Assembly: GCF_027580225.2 (NCBI RefSeq)
Contig: NC_073356.2
Span: 8,649,001 to 8,713,000 of the forward strand
DNA from: Misgurnus anguillicaudatus
Lineage: Eukaryota > Chordata > Actinopteri > Cypriniformes > Cobitidae
Reading direction: 5' to 3'
DNA: 64,000 bases
This document shows, one piece after another, positions 1-12,478 of this stretch. The translations under genes were made by a program, and so were the position numbers. Numbering within the stretch: the stretch's first letter is position 1; each line of letters begins with the position of its first letter. The notes under the pieces were generated by a model. It saw nothing but the letters and a program-made list of their open reading frames with translations, was not told the origin of the DNA and did not search any database.

Positions 1-260
1 TTATTTACTCAACCTCAAGTTGTTCCAAACCTGTATGCATTACTTTGTTCTGCCGAGCACAAATGAAAAATGTTTGTGAGCAAACAGATCAGGGGCACCA
101 TTCACTTCCATAGTATTTTTTTTCCTGCTATTAAAGTCAATGATGCCCCACATCTGCGTTGTTACAAATATTCTTCAAAACATCTCTCTATTTGATAAGC
201 AAAGCAATGAAATGTACACAGGGTTGGAACAACTCGAGGGAGGTAAATATGCGTTTGACT
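1..260. repeat. Palindromic MITE, cut by the window start
   Basis: Bases 12-34 (ending ccaaacctgtatg) are a typical tip region of an abundant cyprinid snapback element. Around 99-150 the sequence turns back on itself: two copies of 'cttccatagta/ttaaagtcaatg'-type sequence flank a T-run. The right arm returns as 'ggttggaacaactcgaggg' near 223-241, the complement of the start. The first TIR lies outside the window. No protein is supported. Confidence 0.6.
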
Positions 261-994
261 TTAACATGAGTTGCTCAATTCAGAATATAAAAACTGAACT
301 GAGTTTTAAGTGTCGCTCGACCTGATTTTGCCAAGTGAGAGAACATGTTATGTTGACCCAAGGACAAAATTTTTGTAAATAAAACCAAAACCCACCCCAA
401 ACCCTAAACATAACTAAACAAGGGAAATGTTGGTATAGAAGCAACTAATCCGGGTTGTAAGCTTAAACTTGAAACAAACTGTAAATGTACTTCTAAAATC
501 TGATTTAATCTGGTTTAGGTCCTGTACACACTGCATATTATTTGGTTGTCACTTCACCTTTTAATGCTAAAATGAATGCTGTTCTGTACACACAAAGTTC
601 AGTAATTTACAGGACTGACAACCGGATTCTACAATCAAATTAACTCACGCAAATTGCAGGTAGTGACAACCGCATTTACAGAAACTCTGCATAGTGTGTA
701 CATAACCGAACTGAACAACTACTAGTTAATAAAGTGTTTAAACGTGCATCATGAACATGACAGATCTGTCTTCTGAAAAAAATATATTACTAGAAGGGGA
801 AAAAGTCTTCTGTATGCGGGGTACAGAAAATGACAGAGGCACGAGCGTTTGCTGACTAGTGTTGCCAGATCTTGCACTAAAAAAACAGCGAACAAGAAAA
901 ATCCAATAATATACCGAAATAAATCTAAATGCTTTACCTCAAAGATCAAAATATTGGGGCCGACACCTTCACACTAATAACCAACACACTCGCA
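261..994. other. AT-rich stretch with no gene seen
   Basis: No supported ORF, RNA or promoter. A weak inverted pair (tgtacacactgca near 524 and tgcatagtgtgtaca near 688) may be an old MITE, but arm identity is low. Confidence 0.4.
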
Positions 995-999
995 CGCTG

Positions 1000-2315
1000 T
1001 CGTGTTATAGTAACAAAAAATTGTATTACTTTATTCGTGTTTGATGACATGAATTTTCGCCGTTTTTAGTGTCTCTGGAGACCAATGTCTTTTTTGTCCT
1101 TCCCAGCACAAATTTCTATCAATGGCTGTTCGTGTCTGTGGCACAACTTCCTTTTTTTTAATCATCGTTCTTTCCTATTTTTAAATCCATTGCGGGCCCG
1201 AGCCTCTTAAGGGCCCTAAGCAGAATTTGTTTGGGGCCCCCCTCTCACCAATTTTTTTTATTAAAAAATAAAGAAATTACAAACATTTATAAAAAGAACA
1301 AAGTTGCACATTAACTAAGGGCTAAAAGTAGCATAATGTACAAAAATCAAATCAAATGATTCATAAAATTGTCTTTATTGTATGAATTAAATATAATTAT
1401 TATTTATAGAGCTACATAAGTGATTTTCCCTTTGTCTGGGATTGTTTGATTAACATTAATGACACAGACTTAAGTAGGTTAATTGAGGTTACTGTCTCTT
1501 TAAGAGAAGCACAGACCTGGTTTCTGGCTAATCTATAGATAAACTTAAGACATAAACAAATGTTTTTATTGGAAAAAGAATACCGTGGATATCATTTTGT
1601 TTGTATGTGCCCTATCAACAACATAAAGATTTTATGTTTGCTTGCTTTCTAAAACGCACCTCCCCATGTGTGCACTACTGAGTGCACTTAAATGCGCACG
1701 CACGCACACACAGAATGCACACACATGAAATGATAAACGTTCCCTATTTAAATGTGCGTATTAATCCGCAAATCGCATGCGAGCCGAACCGTGGGTCGAT
1801 CACAGATGCCGTGACACAGGTGCGAATTGTCAATGCAGTTAATAAAAAAATAAAACGATTGGGGGCCCCCTGGTGGCCACGGGGCCCCAAGCAGCCGCTT
1901 AGTCCGCTTATGCCTCGGGCCGGCCCTGTTAAATCATTGTCGCTTGGTTAGGGTTAGATTTGGGGTTTGCGTTAGGATGTCATTTTATGCATTGGTTTCT
2001 ACATGTTTTTCGTCCGCTTTTAAAACTGGAGTTGGGGTTAGAGTTGGGGTTTGGGTTAGGAAGTCGCAGAAAGTGATTCTAACCCAAACCCCAAGCGACA
2101 ATGGTCAAAAAGTAGAAAACAATGTTGAGAAAACAAAACATAAAATGACACGATAAAAAAAAGTAGTGCCACAGACACGAACAGCCAATGATAGAAAATC
2201 GTGCTGGGAAGGACGAAAAAGACATTTGTCTCCAGAGACACAAAAAACAGCGGAAATTTGTGTCATCAAACACAAATAATTTAATCTAAATTTTCGTTAC
2301 TATAATACGACCCGT
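1000..2315. mobile_element. Palindromic foldback element carrying a nested hAT-like insert
   Basis: The left arm (about 1000-1170, beginning gtcgtgttatagtaac) returns as its reverse complement at about 2157-2312 (ending gttactataatacgac). Between the arms a core with 'ccaaaccccaagcgacaatgg' character is mirrored as 'cattgtcgcttggttaggg'. Related pieces occur at 29385-29578 and 40587-41013. The element is non-coding. The middle is interrupted by a separate element at 1193-1928. Confidence 0.7.
1193..1928. mobile_element. hAT-like non-autonomous element (nested)
   Basis: The left tip begins gggcccgagcctcttaaggg and the right tip ends cctcgggccggccctg. These are imperfect inverted repeats rich in GGCCC, as in hAT-type ends. 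The flanks are ttaaatccattg (1181-1192) and ttaaatcattg (1929-1939), a target duplication differing by one base. The interior is AT-rich with no transposase. Confidence 0.65.
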
Positions 2316-4427
2316 GAGACTGGGTTGTAATCACACCAAAAACTTGATCGCTTCATGAGCCAAAAGCCATAAACAGTTAAGCGCCAAAACGTTATATAAG
2401 TACAAAAAAGACGAGGACCTGGCAACACTGCCTCATAAAATGCATACAATACAAAATGCCAAGACGGACGTTTATTGCAAAACATAACACTGTTAAATTA
2501 TTTTGGTCAAAGCTGTGAGTGATAAGCAGTTATCTCTGTGTCAATCATCACAGTTTCGGGAGTGAGTCTTGTTCCGTACAGACATGAAATGAACATTTAG
2601 GGAATTCACCCCCGCATTTAAATGTACGAGGCCTTAATCTGTTTATTGAAATGCTGTCCAAGGCTCAACATAATATTGCCCTGAGGACATCAACCACTTG
2701 CCCAAATCAGAAGAGCCTTTAAAAGTCCTAGTGAAAATGAGGCTGAGCCCCTTTGTCTTAATTCTTAATCTTACTCATCTGTCTGGGATCCAGCAATTAT
2801 CAAATGGTTATCAGCTAGTGTAAAAACCAATCTTCTGTTTTTTATTACAGATAAGGCTAGGATCTTTCGACTATAGGGTAATAAATCTGTAGACACACCC
2901 TCATCATCTCTCAATAGTGATAAGATCATGTCTATTGAATCTGAACAGCAAGACGTCTCCCAGTGGCATCAGAAAGTGGCACCTGAGGGTTTGCATTAGT
3001 GTGTGGAAGGAACAGAGATGGACAGTGTGTTTGTGAAAGAGAGAGACAGGGCCTGGATCAGATAAGGTTCATATAATGTGTGTTTGGACCTGAAGCACGA
3101 GTTATGTGATATGAAGTTTAGGCCAAGAGTGATTTTTAAGTATAAATCAAACATTAAGTAAGAGCAATGAACCTCCCTGTATGATGTAATGAGCCATACT
3201 TTACAAACACCATCAATGCGTTTCTTTAAATCCAGTCAGCTGATCACAAACATGTGTTTTTAGTACCGTAATAGTTGTACTATTACCAGTAGTTTAATGT
3301 CCCATTAATCTAAACAGCTGCTCTAGATGAAACACCCTAATTTACACCTCCACCCATTTCCCTTGTGAATCCTCCTATGACCTTATGATTTTAAAGTTGA
3401 AGTTTTCCCACTTAATTTCCTATCTTGAGTTACCAGAGTCATCTTTGGCTCAGCATGCCTCTGAAAAACATCTGCTTGTCAGCTCCAGAGCACAGATTAT
3501 CAGTTATTGCCTTAAGGAGAACCCAGTTTAGGTGGACCTATATGAGAGGCTTTGCTCTTGGTCTGATAATTCTGCATGAATCTGGCACGATGAACCAAAT
3601 TTCAAAGTAAATAATTCCAAAAAATGTATGCGCACAAAATAAATGTACACAAATGTAAAATGACTAATGTAAGCACTTCACACCTCATGTGTGTGTTTAT
3701 GCATGGTTGTACATTGGTGTACTCAGTTGTCAGTGAGTTCATAGCATCAGTCTCTCTAACACATGAACACACACAGTGTGAAGTAAAGTATTTGCTGATG
3801 TTTTCCCAAGCCTGGGGTTAAAATGTGACCCAGTAAAGAGTCTTGATGTGTAGATGTGGTTATATCTGCAATGTACAGTCAGTGTGTTTTTGGCCAGCAT
3901 CTGTTCCAGCCTGCCACACCTCACAAAAAATTTGTCTTTAATTAACTTCATGTTCAAAATATCTGCTTTGCATTATTTCTATTGCACATATTCAAAAAAA
4001 ACTCCTTCTTCTGGTCTCTTACTTTAACTTAACCGCAGGGCTGTTGAATGCTTTATTCTGATTGGTTGAGAGATGTTTCACAATATGCATTATTTTTCTA
4101 TAAACACACACTTCATCTAGAAAATGTATCGTGCTGCATTACCATCTTGGGTGTGCATCATTTTCGAATAATTTAATGACTTATCTTTAATTATTCCTTA
4201 CATGTGACCCTCACACCCACAATTGGGTTTAAATGATTAGAGTAAGATTTAAATTAGAGGGTTGAATCAGTTTTGAATATGATTTTTATATGGATGAAGA
4301 GTTTATCAAAAGACAAGTAGACAGGAATGTCCCTGGATTCAAACTTAAATTCTATTCGAAGCATCTGTGGCAGCAAGTTCCTCAGTCTGAAAACATTTAC
4401 AAAAGAAACATATGAGGCAAGACAGTC
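2316..4427. other. AT-rich non-coding stretch
   Basis: No convincing gene. At 4036-4076 there is a copy of the tip gggctgttgaatgctttatt, the same tip as the element at 20825-22278, with no partner found nearby. The short open frames have no recognisable domain. Confidence 0.4.
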
Positions 4428-5340
4428 TTAAAGGAATATTCCATTTTCTTAAAAGAAAAATCCAGATAATTTACTCACCACCATGTCATCCAAAATGTTG
4501 ATGTCTTTCTTTGTTCAGTCAAGAAGAAATTATGTTTTTTGAGGAAAACATTGCAGGATTTTTCTAATTTTAATGGACTTTAATAGACACTAACAATTAA
4601 CACTTAACTCAACACGTAACAGTTTTTTCAACGGAGTTTCAAAGGACTATAAACAATCCCAAACGAGGCATAAGGGTCTTATCTAGCAAAACGATTGTCA
4701 TTTTTGACAAGAAAAAAAATGCTCTTTTAAACCACAACTTTTTGTCTAGGTCCGTCCAGCGCGACCTAACGTAAATGCGTAGTGATGTAGGGAGGTCACG
4801 TGTAACATATATAAAACGGACATTTGCGGACCATTGTAAACAATAAACTGACACAAAGACGTTAATTAGTATCAGTTGACGTACAACAACGTCGGAGAGT
4901 CCTCTTTCAACACACTTGTAAACACTGGGGAGGAGTTTCGCGTTCGTCTTCTGTGACCTCTTGACATCATGACGTATTGCGTGGGGTCAGCTGGCGCATC
5001 ACGACCGGATCTCGACGAGAAGTTGTTGCTTTAAAAGTGTATATTTGTTATTTTTCTTGTCAAAAATGACAATCGTTTTGCTAGATAAGACCCTTATGCC
5101 TCGTTTGGGATTGTTTATAGTCCTTTGAAACTCTGTTGAAAAAAACTGTTACGTGTTGAGTTAAGTATTAAATGTTAGTGTCTATTAAAGTCCATTAAAA
5201 TTAGAAAAATCCTGCAATGTTTTCCTCAAAAAACATAATTTCTTCTCGACTGAACAAAGAAAGACATCAACATTTTGGATGACATGGTGGTGAGTAAATT
5301 ATCTGGATTTTTCTTTTAAGAAAATGGAATATGGGTTTAA
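4428..5340. mobile_element. TTAA-flanked palindromic MITE, copy 1
   Basis: The element is bounded by TTAA (4428-4431 and 5337-5340). The left arm (AAGGAATATTCCATTTTC...) returns as the reverse complement at the right end (GAAAATGGAATATGGG). The arms are roughly 320 bases each, including caccaccatgtcatccaaaa and its complement. The centre (about 4750-5030) is less symmetric. There is no ORF. TTAA duplications are typical of piggyBac- and Kolobok-type transposases; which one mobilised this family cannot be told from here. Confidence 0.8.
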
Positions 5341-7595
5341 AAGCAGAATTTGCAGGTTTTTTTGAGTAAAGCACTTTTTTAGTAAATTATTTAAGTTGAA
5401 AAGTTGTCTTTTGAAGCAAGGATCTTGTTCTGGTTATATCAATAACAATAAATCTAGTTTATGATATTTTCATGCATGTGACTTCTGCCACGTGTCAATA
5501 TAATGTTCTGTATTATGTTTTTGACGTGCATGTCACAGATTTTTAAAGCTTTGCTGGTGTATTACTAGACTACTGGACCTCCGCCAAAGGAGGTCAAGCC
5601 TTTTCCTACCTAGCACCTAAACAGCCATCTGGATACTTTCCCGGGGCTAAGACACCATCTCCCACTTTAAATCTAGACTAAAATGTGTCCAATTATTTCA
5701 CTTGTGCCAAATAGCTGTGTAAAATGGGATAATATACATAAAAATAAATAAATCAAGGTTTATTTTGCAAAGCAACCATCTGGATGTACCGTACATTATC
5801 CCAGGTCTATGTAACCTGCTTTTTAAAATGGATAGTGAGAATTCAAATTGAGTTTTTTTCTATAGCGATGTCTTTTATTCTTACAGTAAGCATTTCTGTG
5901 CATTTTCTACATTTCTCATTTGTTTTTTTGAAAGTGAAAGCGATGATATAATACCACCAACACAGATTGCTAAATGTCTTAATTTAGATCGACGGCTCAA
6001 TTTCCACAAACGCTCCCAACAGATTCCATTCAGAGATATCAGCTGCATCTTATTAAAAGAGTTTTTTTGAGACCTGCACCACAAATCTGTCATCCACGTG
6101 GATTAATCTCCATTTAAAGAGGTACAGCACACGTGGTTTTATATGCTTTATGAGTCTTTTATGTTGCAACCGTTTTAATTTGCAAGGAACATTGTAAGAA
6201 AAGTGAAGAACGTTGTTTAAAAACAAAACAATGCAGTTAACCTAATACGCCCATTTGTATTTCTTAGCATTGTAACATTAATTTGATGACACTTATGACT
6301 TAATTAAAAAATTTTTTTTTTGTAATGTATTAGAACACATTCCTTTTAGGCATACACAACGTAAAAAAATGCAGCATGAAGTTAAAACAATTTGGTTTTG
6401 CAAGTCAATTCAACCTATTTTAAGTTTTGGCTTAAAAAGTTGACATAACTTATAAATTCAAGTTAAATTGTGTAACTTCATTTTTTAAGTTAAAGTAACA
6501 CCAAATATGTTTTGATTTGACAAAAATGCTGCAAATTGTTTACAGTGCAGATATGTTTATAAACAGAATGTAAAAAAGTATTTTAAGCTTATCGGTGTGG
6601 CTTTAATTGCACTCCTCTTATAGACCATCTCATGCACACATATAAGGACAGAAACAGTATATAGTAAACCAGAAATAGATGCATACCGGCTCCTCCATAA
6701 ATATCCCATATAAAAAAGAAAGCTTTCATCTAGTGTCTATTAATGGCGGGTCGGCACTAAGTTCCTCTTCCATGCCCGCTCCAAATCAGCAGCTCATTAA
6801 TCTTCAGATGAATACATCAGCCCCGTTCTGTCCCGCTCTATACGGCCCTCTTCCATGAATGATGCTCCATCATTTGGCTCATCTTTAATTTTGTTGCCTG
6901 GCTCTTTCCCATCTTAAGTGAAATTCTTCCAATGAAATGGACCACACAGTTTAAAGTCTAAAGACAGAAAAGGTTTATCTGCTTCTTGTAATTTTTGGGT
7001 ATGAACTGGAGGTTTATCATGTATTTAATGTGTATAATTATTATGTCTATTTTATGCTTGTATGCGTACATTTCTGCAAAACTGTTTCTTAAAAGTTTTT
7101 CCCGAATGTTCCCAATCACACAGTCCTACCCCAAACTCATGCTACTGATTTAGCCAATGTTGCTGGGTGGATGACACAGAAGCCCAACACACCTATTTTA
7201 AGGTGGCTAATTTGTATAAATGTATCAACCCAGGCATACTTACCCCTGCCTACATTTTTGCATAACCTAAAATATGTTGCTGCAGGTACATATAGGGGTG
7301 AGCGGGGCATAAAACTAACGTGGGGTTAATTGTAACACAGCTACTTTACATATTTCTACAGGGCTGAGCAAACTGTGCTTTTGGTTTTTTTCTTTTACTG
7401 TCAGAAGATGATCTCCTGTGAATTTGTGAAAAGATTTTATTGGTTTTGTGTAAGATATTGAACAACAAGTGTTTTGGAGGCAAGTGTTTTGGAGTTGGTA
7501 GGGCATCTTGTCCAAGCATGAGCAGACACAAGACAAGGCCGAGAGACACTGAGATGCAGTGTGCATCGGACCCGGAATGGTGGAGTGCCATCTCC
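5341..7595. other. Non-coding stretch; single-copy-looking block at 6740-6930
   Basis: AT-rich with no recognised exon. Bases 6400-6550 hold a degenerate MITE (aagttgacataactt and tttacagtgcagat motifs). Bases 6740-6930 are compositionally more balanced, contain no match to the window's repeat families and have several homeobox-like TAAT cores. This block is the best conserved-non-coding candidate in the first 10 kb, but that is speculative without alignment. Confidence 0.35.
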
Positions 7596-9715
7596 ACCCA
7601 GACCCTAGTCTTGCGTAGCCAGACCTTCATACTGAAGGTCTGGTGTTTTTCGCTGCTTTTTCTGGACAAAGCCCGCCCACAAACTGTTTGACCGACATGT
7701 CAAACAACCAATCACAGTTTGTTTCGTCTAGCGTCACGTTTCAGACTCCTCATAATAACGAGCCGGCTGGCAACAAGTCAGTTATTGAAATAACCAGCCG
7801 CAATCGAATAGCATCTAAATAAACAACATTACTCACCATAGAACAATGTTGTGCACTTCATCAACAGCCACACCAATGAGACGTTCCCGTTAAATGTCTG
7901 TTTGAAGCATATCTCTCCACTTTTTAACACATACAAGCAATTCAGGAGAACCAAACTTTTTGACTCCACTAACTGCCTCAAGCAAAACTCTTGGACGTCT
8001 TTTAGAGAGTCTATGCTGCGAACTTTGCATATTTTTGAGAATCCAATGTTAAGCTGATTATGATAGCTGATCATTATTATCCACATGAACAGTAGTTATT
8101 ATCTTTCTCTATGGAACTTCAGAGTTTTGTTTTCCATGGGCCCGAAATCTAATCGCGACACTCGCGTCTCCTGGAAATCCGGTTGATTTCAACCAATCAA
8201 AAGACGACTTTAGACATTCTCACAGGGTTTCCAGAAAAGTGTACGAAAAACATCAGACGTTCAGCAACAACAGTTTGTGGGCGTGACGTCTGAGGCTGAG
8301 ACTACCCAGACCCTGACTGGCAATAGCCCTTTTCCACCTCAAAGAGGGCTCTCCTGAGGGACTACGCTAGGGTTGTGGAGAGGAGAAGGGTGTGTTACCC
8401 TGAGGTGTTGGCCTGCTCCTACATCATTGCTGGTCTTAATGACCCCCCACCTCTGCAAAAGCGCGGGTAATTGGTTCGCCTGCCCTACTGGGAGTTGGTA
8501 GGGCTTCTTGTCCAGCGTGAGCAGGCACAGGACAAGGCCGAGAGACAAACCACACCTTCAAGCTCTTTAACATCTCCATAGTCTCCCATCCCAGAGGTAC
8601 TGCAGCACCTCTTGTCTCAGATCCACAGTTGCCTGCAGACCCTCCTATCTCGGCACCAAAACCAGATGCAATCCCCCTAGTTTTGGCTAAACTGCTGGAA
8701 GCAGCACCCCTGGTTTCGGGTTCCACCGCTGGCTGCAGCACCCCCTGTCTTGATCCCTGTCTCGTCCCCGCTGCCAGCAGCAGCGCCTCCTGTCTTGGTT
8801 CCTGTCTTGGTCCCTGTCTCGTGTCTGCTGTCTGTTGCTGCATCCCCTGCACCCTCATTACCCTGCACCTCTACCTGGTTCTTAGCTTCTATGTCTATGC
8901 CCTCCCTGAACTCACTCCCAGATCCTGGGAGCCCTAGACCACCTTCTGGCCTTGGCTCATCCCCATCCGCTCTGTTTTCTGTCCCCCTTCAGCCCTTGAA
9001 TCCTGCCCTGTTCCCGTCTGCCTTCTCTGCCTACCCCGGACCTGTCCCACTTCAGCTTGTTCTCTCTGCCTTGCCCCTGCCTCCCATTGTTGTCAGCTCT
9101 GGGACTGCCCCTCATGTGTCCACTGTCAAGCCTGCCTCTCCTAAACCCACCGTTAAGCCTGCCCGCCAGCCCTCAACTACACCCCCTGGACTTACAGTAG
9201 GACTCCGTTCCTACCCTGCTCTCCCATTGTGAACTCTGTTGTGCCTCCAGCCCCTCCCATGTTTGTTATTTTTATTGTTTCACCCCAACCCTTTTGAAAT
9301 GTATTCTTGTCTGCCTATGTTATTACTTGTCATGTTTTGTTGGTTTGTGACCATGTCTCAGTCAGTCTTGTCTTATGTCTAGTGTGTCCCCTTATCAGGC
9401 CATGTGCTTTCCCTGTCTCATCTCTGACCCCGCCCCATTGTCTCCTTGTTAATCATTCTATTATTGTTTGATTCATTGTCACCTGTTGCATTCTTGATTT
9501 GCTCCCTTATTTAATGACCTTGTGTTGCTGTCTTGTGCTCATTTGTTTTGTACTTTTCTGAGTATTGTAGACTAGTATTCAGTCCAGTCCATTGAAGTCT
9601 AGTGTGAAGTTAATTGTTAAGTCTAGTCTGTTTAGTGTTTTGTTTATCAAGTTTATTTTGTTTTGCCCCAGTGTGAGTTTTGTTTTCCCTTTTTGTCATC
9701 AATAAAGTTAAACTA
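7440..9715 (+). other. Decayed retroelement-like tract with 3' poly(A) signal
   Basis: Removing the insert at 7607-8303 leaves sequence with internal direct repeats: gttggtagggc-c/t-tcttgtcc and aaggccgagagac occur near 7493-7550 and again near 8489-8547. Downstream (8560-9235) is a C-rich, Pro/Ser/Leu/Val-rich low-complexity stretch open for 160 codons (8750-9232), followed by a T-rich region ending in AATAAA near 9702. The layout resembles the 3' part of a retrotransposon or an expressed retroposon. I recognise no domain. Confidence 0.3.
7607..8303. mobile_element. DNA transposon remnant with 11-bp target duplication
   Basis: Both sides carry ACCCAGACCCT (7596-7606 and 8304-8314). The tips are AGTCTTGCGTAGCCAGAC on the left and the complement of AGTCTCAGCCTCAGAC on the right. 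The interior has no coherent transposase. A direct repeat of 9-11 bp would fit a Mutator-like element; the class remains open. Confidence 0.6.
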
Positions 9716-9717
9716 GG

Positions 9718-9975
9718 GTGACCATACGTGCCATTCTTCCCAGAAGCATCCTGTCTAGGATTTCGGTGCGTCTTCCGGAAGTCGTATTTGTTGACCGCAT
9801 ATACCATTAAGTTGAAAACATAAAACATCGTTGTTTCATTCTTACCTTAAAATATAACGGTTGCTTTTTTGTAAAAAATAATAATAATCCTCTATGACGT
9901 ATGCGGTCAACAAATACGACTTCCGAAAGACGCACTCGATATCCTGGACAGGTGGCATTGTATGTGCCTGTGTTT
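9718..9975. mobile_element. Snapback MITE ('agggtgaccatacgtgcc' family), copy 1
   Basis: The left arm holds agggtgaccatacgtgcc and gcgtcttccggaagtcg. The right arm returns as gtcaacaaatacgacttcc and ends in a degraded cctggacaggtggcattgta. The second copy at 25678-25938 shows the same architecture with better ends. Non-coding. Confidence 0.7.
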
Positions 9976-11580
9976 GTATCTGCATTCCTGACAATGTGTG
10001 CAAATGCACGGCATGTCTGAAGTGACTTACGCTGTACTTGCGGTTTAATTTTAATTAAATGAAACTGACTAAAACATACAGCTATTTTTGATCATTCATT
10101 ACTGTCCCTTTTGTAAGTCGTAAGTCCTGTAAACAAGTTCTTGACATACCTCGGCCGAAACCGATCAGTCCTGACAGTAACATCAGACGTTTATCCACCA
10201 CAGTAAACACTAATAATGTTTAATATTATCTGGTTTGTACCTTTGAATGAACAACTGAGAAAAACAAGCGCCTCAAGTGCCTCTACTGGACACTACAACT
10301 GAAAGACGCAGCGATACGTGCCGGGTATGTATGTAATTCCCGAAAAGATTGTCTATTCATTTTTACAATCTCATTCGTACATTGATCTGCTTTCACCCCA
10401 GTGATGTTGAGTTTAGGAGTGTGGCAGTTTGTATGATTCACAATATTTATATAAAATCTTCACCTCATTCAATTTACAATTAAGTTACGTTTCCCTCTGA
10501 GATTGGGTTAAAAAGTGACTTTTTGGGAATCAGCCTATAAATCACTCAATTATAGTTGTCTTCACATTATTGTTCAAGACAGGAGAATAGCATTTTAACA
10601 TTAAAACGAAATACATCACCTTTAATATCTTTCAAATAAATGAGTGTGTTCTTCACTAATATTCAATCTCCTTCCTGTTGTTCCAGTCAACACATATTTG
10701 AGCCACGCTGTCACATATCAGCGTTTCACATGAAGGACAGAACAGCATGTACAGCATGTACACAAGGCAATCGCACTTACAGTACACACTTTACAGGACA
10801 CACAGCGTGGCAATGTAATTCGGCACATCTTGGTCAAATTACATGTAAATGCGATCTCGCATACAAACAATTAAACAGGGTTGATCCCATCACCCCAGCA
10901 ATCTCAGTATGATTATTGTCTTTATGTAACTTTGATAAGAGAGAGAGAGAGAGAAAGAGAGATTGAGTGACTGATGATAACGCTTTAATAACTAATTAAA
11001 GAAGAAGGCTGTGCCCTGTTCTCAGTTATCACAGCATGGCTTACTCACTCATTTATAGATCAAACAGAAGTTGGTGTATTTCAACTTTCTTATAGGCTAA
11101 CAAAGCGAGACAGATCTGCTGAACATCGTTTGAAGTCAACGAAATCCTGCACGCCGGGTGACAGTGACCCCCAAACAAACCCCCTCCCTATTAGACCTCA
11201 TTTAAACACATGCAGACACCTTACTTACATTTTTTGATAAGATATTGTGCATTACATATACATATTGTGTTAGTTTTGTCTGGCAGAATTCTGCATCGTT
11301 TGGCAACACTGGCACGGTTAACTACACGTCAAACATTGTCACAGGGTGTGATAAAAGAAGGACTGAAGGGTGATGACATTAAACTAAATGTGACCCTGCT
11401 TGTGAAAAACAGCTAAAGTAATTTGTGTGATTGACTGTTTTCTACATCAGCAGTCGTGCCAGCGGGCCCCCAGTTTTATGACATTTTATAAATACATTCA
11501 TTCATCATCTTCTTCAACTTCTGTGTAATTAAACCTTAGAAAAAATAGGGCTACTTACAAACATCAATGCGTTGTTAAAT
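9976..11580. other. Non-coding stretch with a short GA microsatellite
   Basis: No gene recognised. A GA-rich simple repeat lies at about 10939-10966. The 90-codon open frame at 10640-10912 has no recognisable domain. Confidence 0.4.
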
Positions 11581-12478
11581 TTAAAAGATTAGTCAAATTT
11601 CTTAAGAAAAATCCAGATAATTTACTCACCACCATGTCATCCAAAATGTTGATGTCTTTCTTTGTTCAGTCGAGAAGAAATTATGTTTTTTGAGGAAAAC
11701 ATTCTAGGATTTTTCTCATTTTAATGGACTTTAATGGACCCCAATACTTAACAGTTTTAATGTAGTTTAAAATTGCAGTTTCAAAGGACTCTAAACGATC
11801 CCAAACGAGGCATAAGGGTCTTATCTAGCGAAACGATTGTCATTTTTGGCAATAAAAATAAAAATATGCACTTTTAAACCACAACTTCTCATCTATCTCC
11901 AGTCCTGTGACGCGCCAGCGCGACCTTACGTAATACGTCATCATGTCAAGAAGTCACGGATAATGTTTGCGAAACTACGCCCCAGTGTTTACAAGTGTGG
12001 AGAAAGAGGACCGTTCTGACGTTGTTGTATGTTGAATGATACTAATTAATGTTTTTGTGTCAGTTTATTGTTTAAAATGGTCTGCAAATGTGCGTTTCAT
12101 ATATGTAAAAAACGTGACCTTTCGACGTCATTACGCAATTACGTGAGGTCGCGCTGGTGCGTCACATAGCCGGAGATAGACGAGAAGTTGTGGTTTAAAA
12201 TATTTTTTATTTTTCTAGTCAAAAATTTCGCTAGATAAGACCGTTATGCCTCGTTTGAGATTGTTTGAGTCCTTTAAAACTGCAATTTTATACTGCATTA
12301 AAACTGTTAAGTGTTGGGGTCCATTAAAGTCCATTAAAATGAGAAAAATCCTGGAATGTTTTCCTCAAAAAACATAATTTCTTCTCGACTGAACAAAGAA
12401 AGACATCAACATTTTGGATGACATGGTGGTGAGTAAATTATCTGGATTTTTTTTTTATAAAATGGACTAATCCTTTAA
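11581..12478. mobile_element. TTAA-flanked palindromic MITE, copy 2
   Basis: Bounded by TTAA (11581-11584 and 12475-12478) with tips AAGATTAGTC and GACTAATCC. The interior is the same family as 4428-5340: ccagataatttactcaccac on the left and its complement on the right. The unmatched centre, about 11880-12190, is GC-richer and includes cgcgacctyacgtaat-type sequence facing its own complement. No ORF. The copies differ at many positions, so neither is very young. Confidence 0.8.

Noticed and set aside
520..702. Small MITE with tgtacacactgca arms
   Set aside because: Arm similarity is short and no flanking duplication is visible.
8750..9232. 160-codon Pro/Ser/Val-rich frame as a gene
   Set aside because: Low complexity, open in several frames, no conserved motif; kept only as part of a retroelement-like tract.
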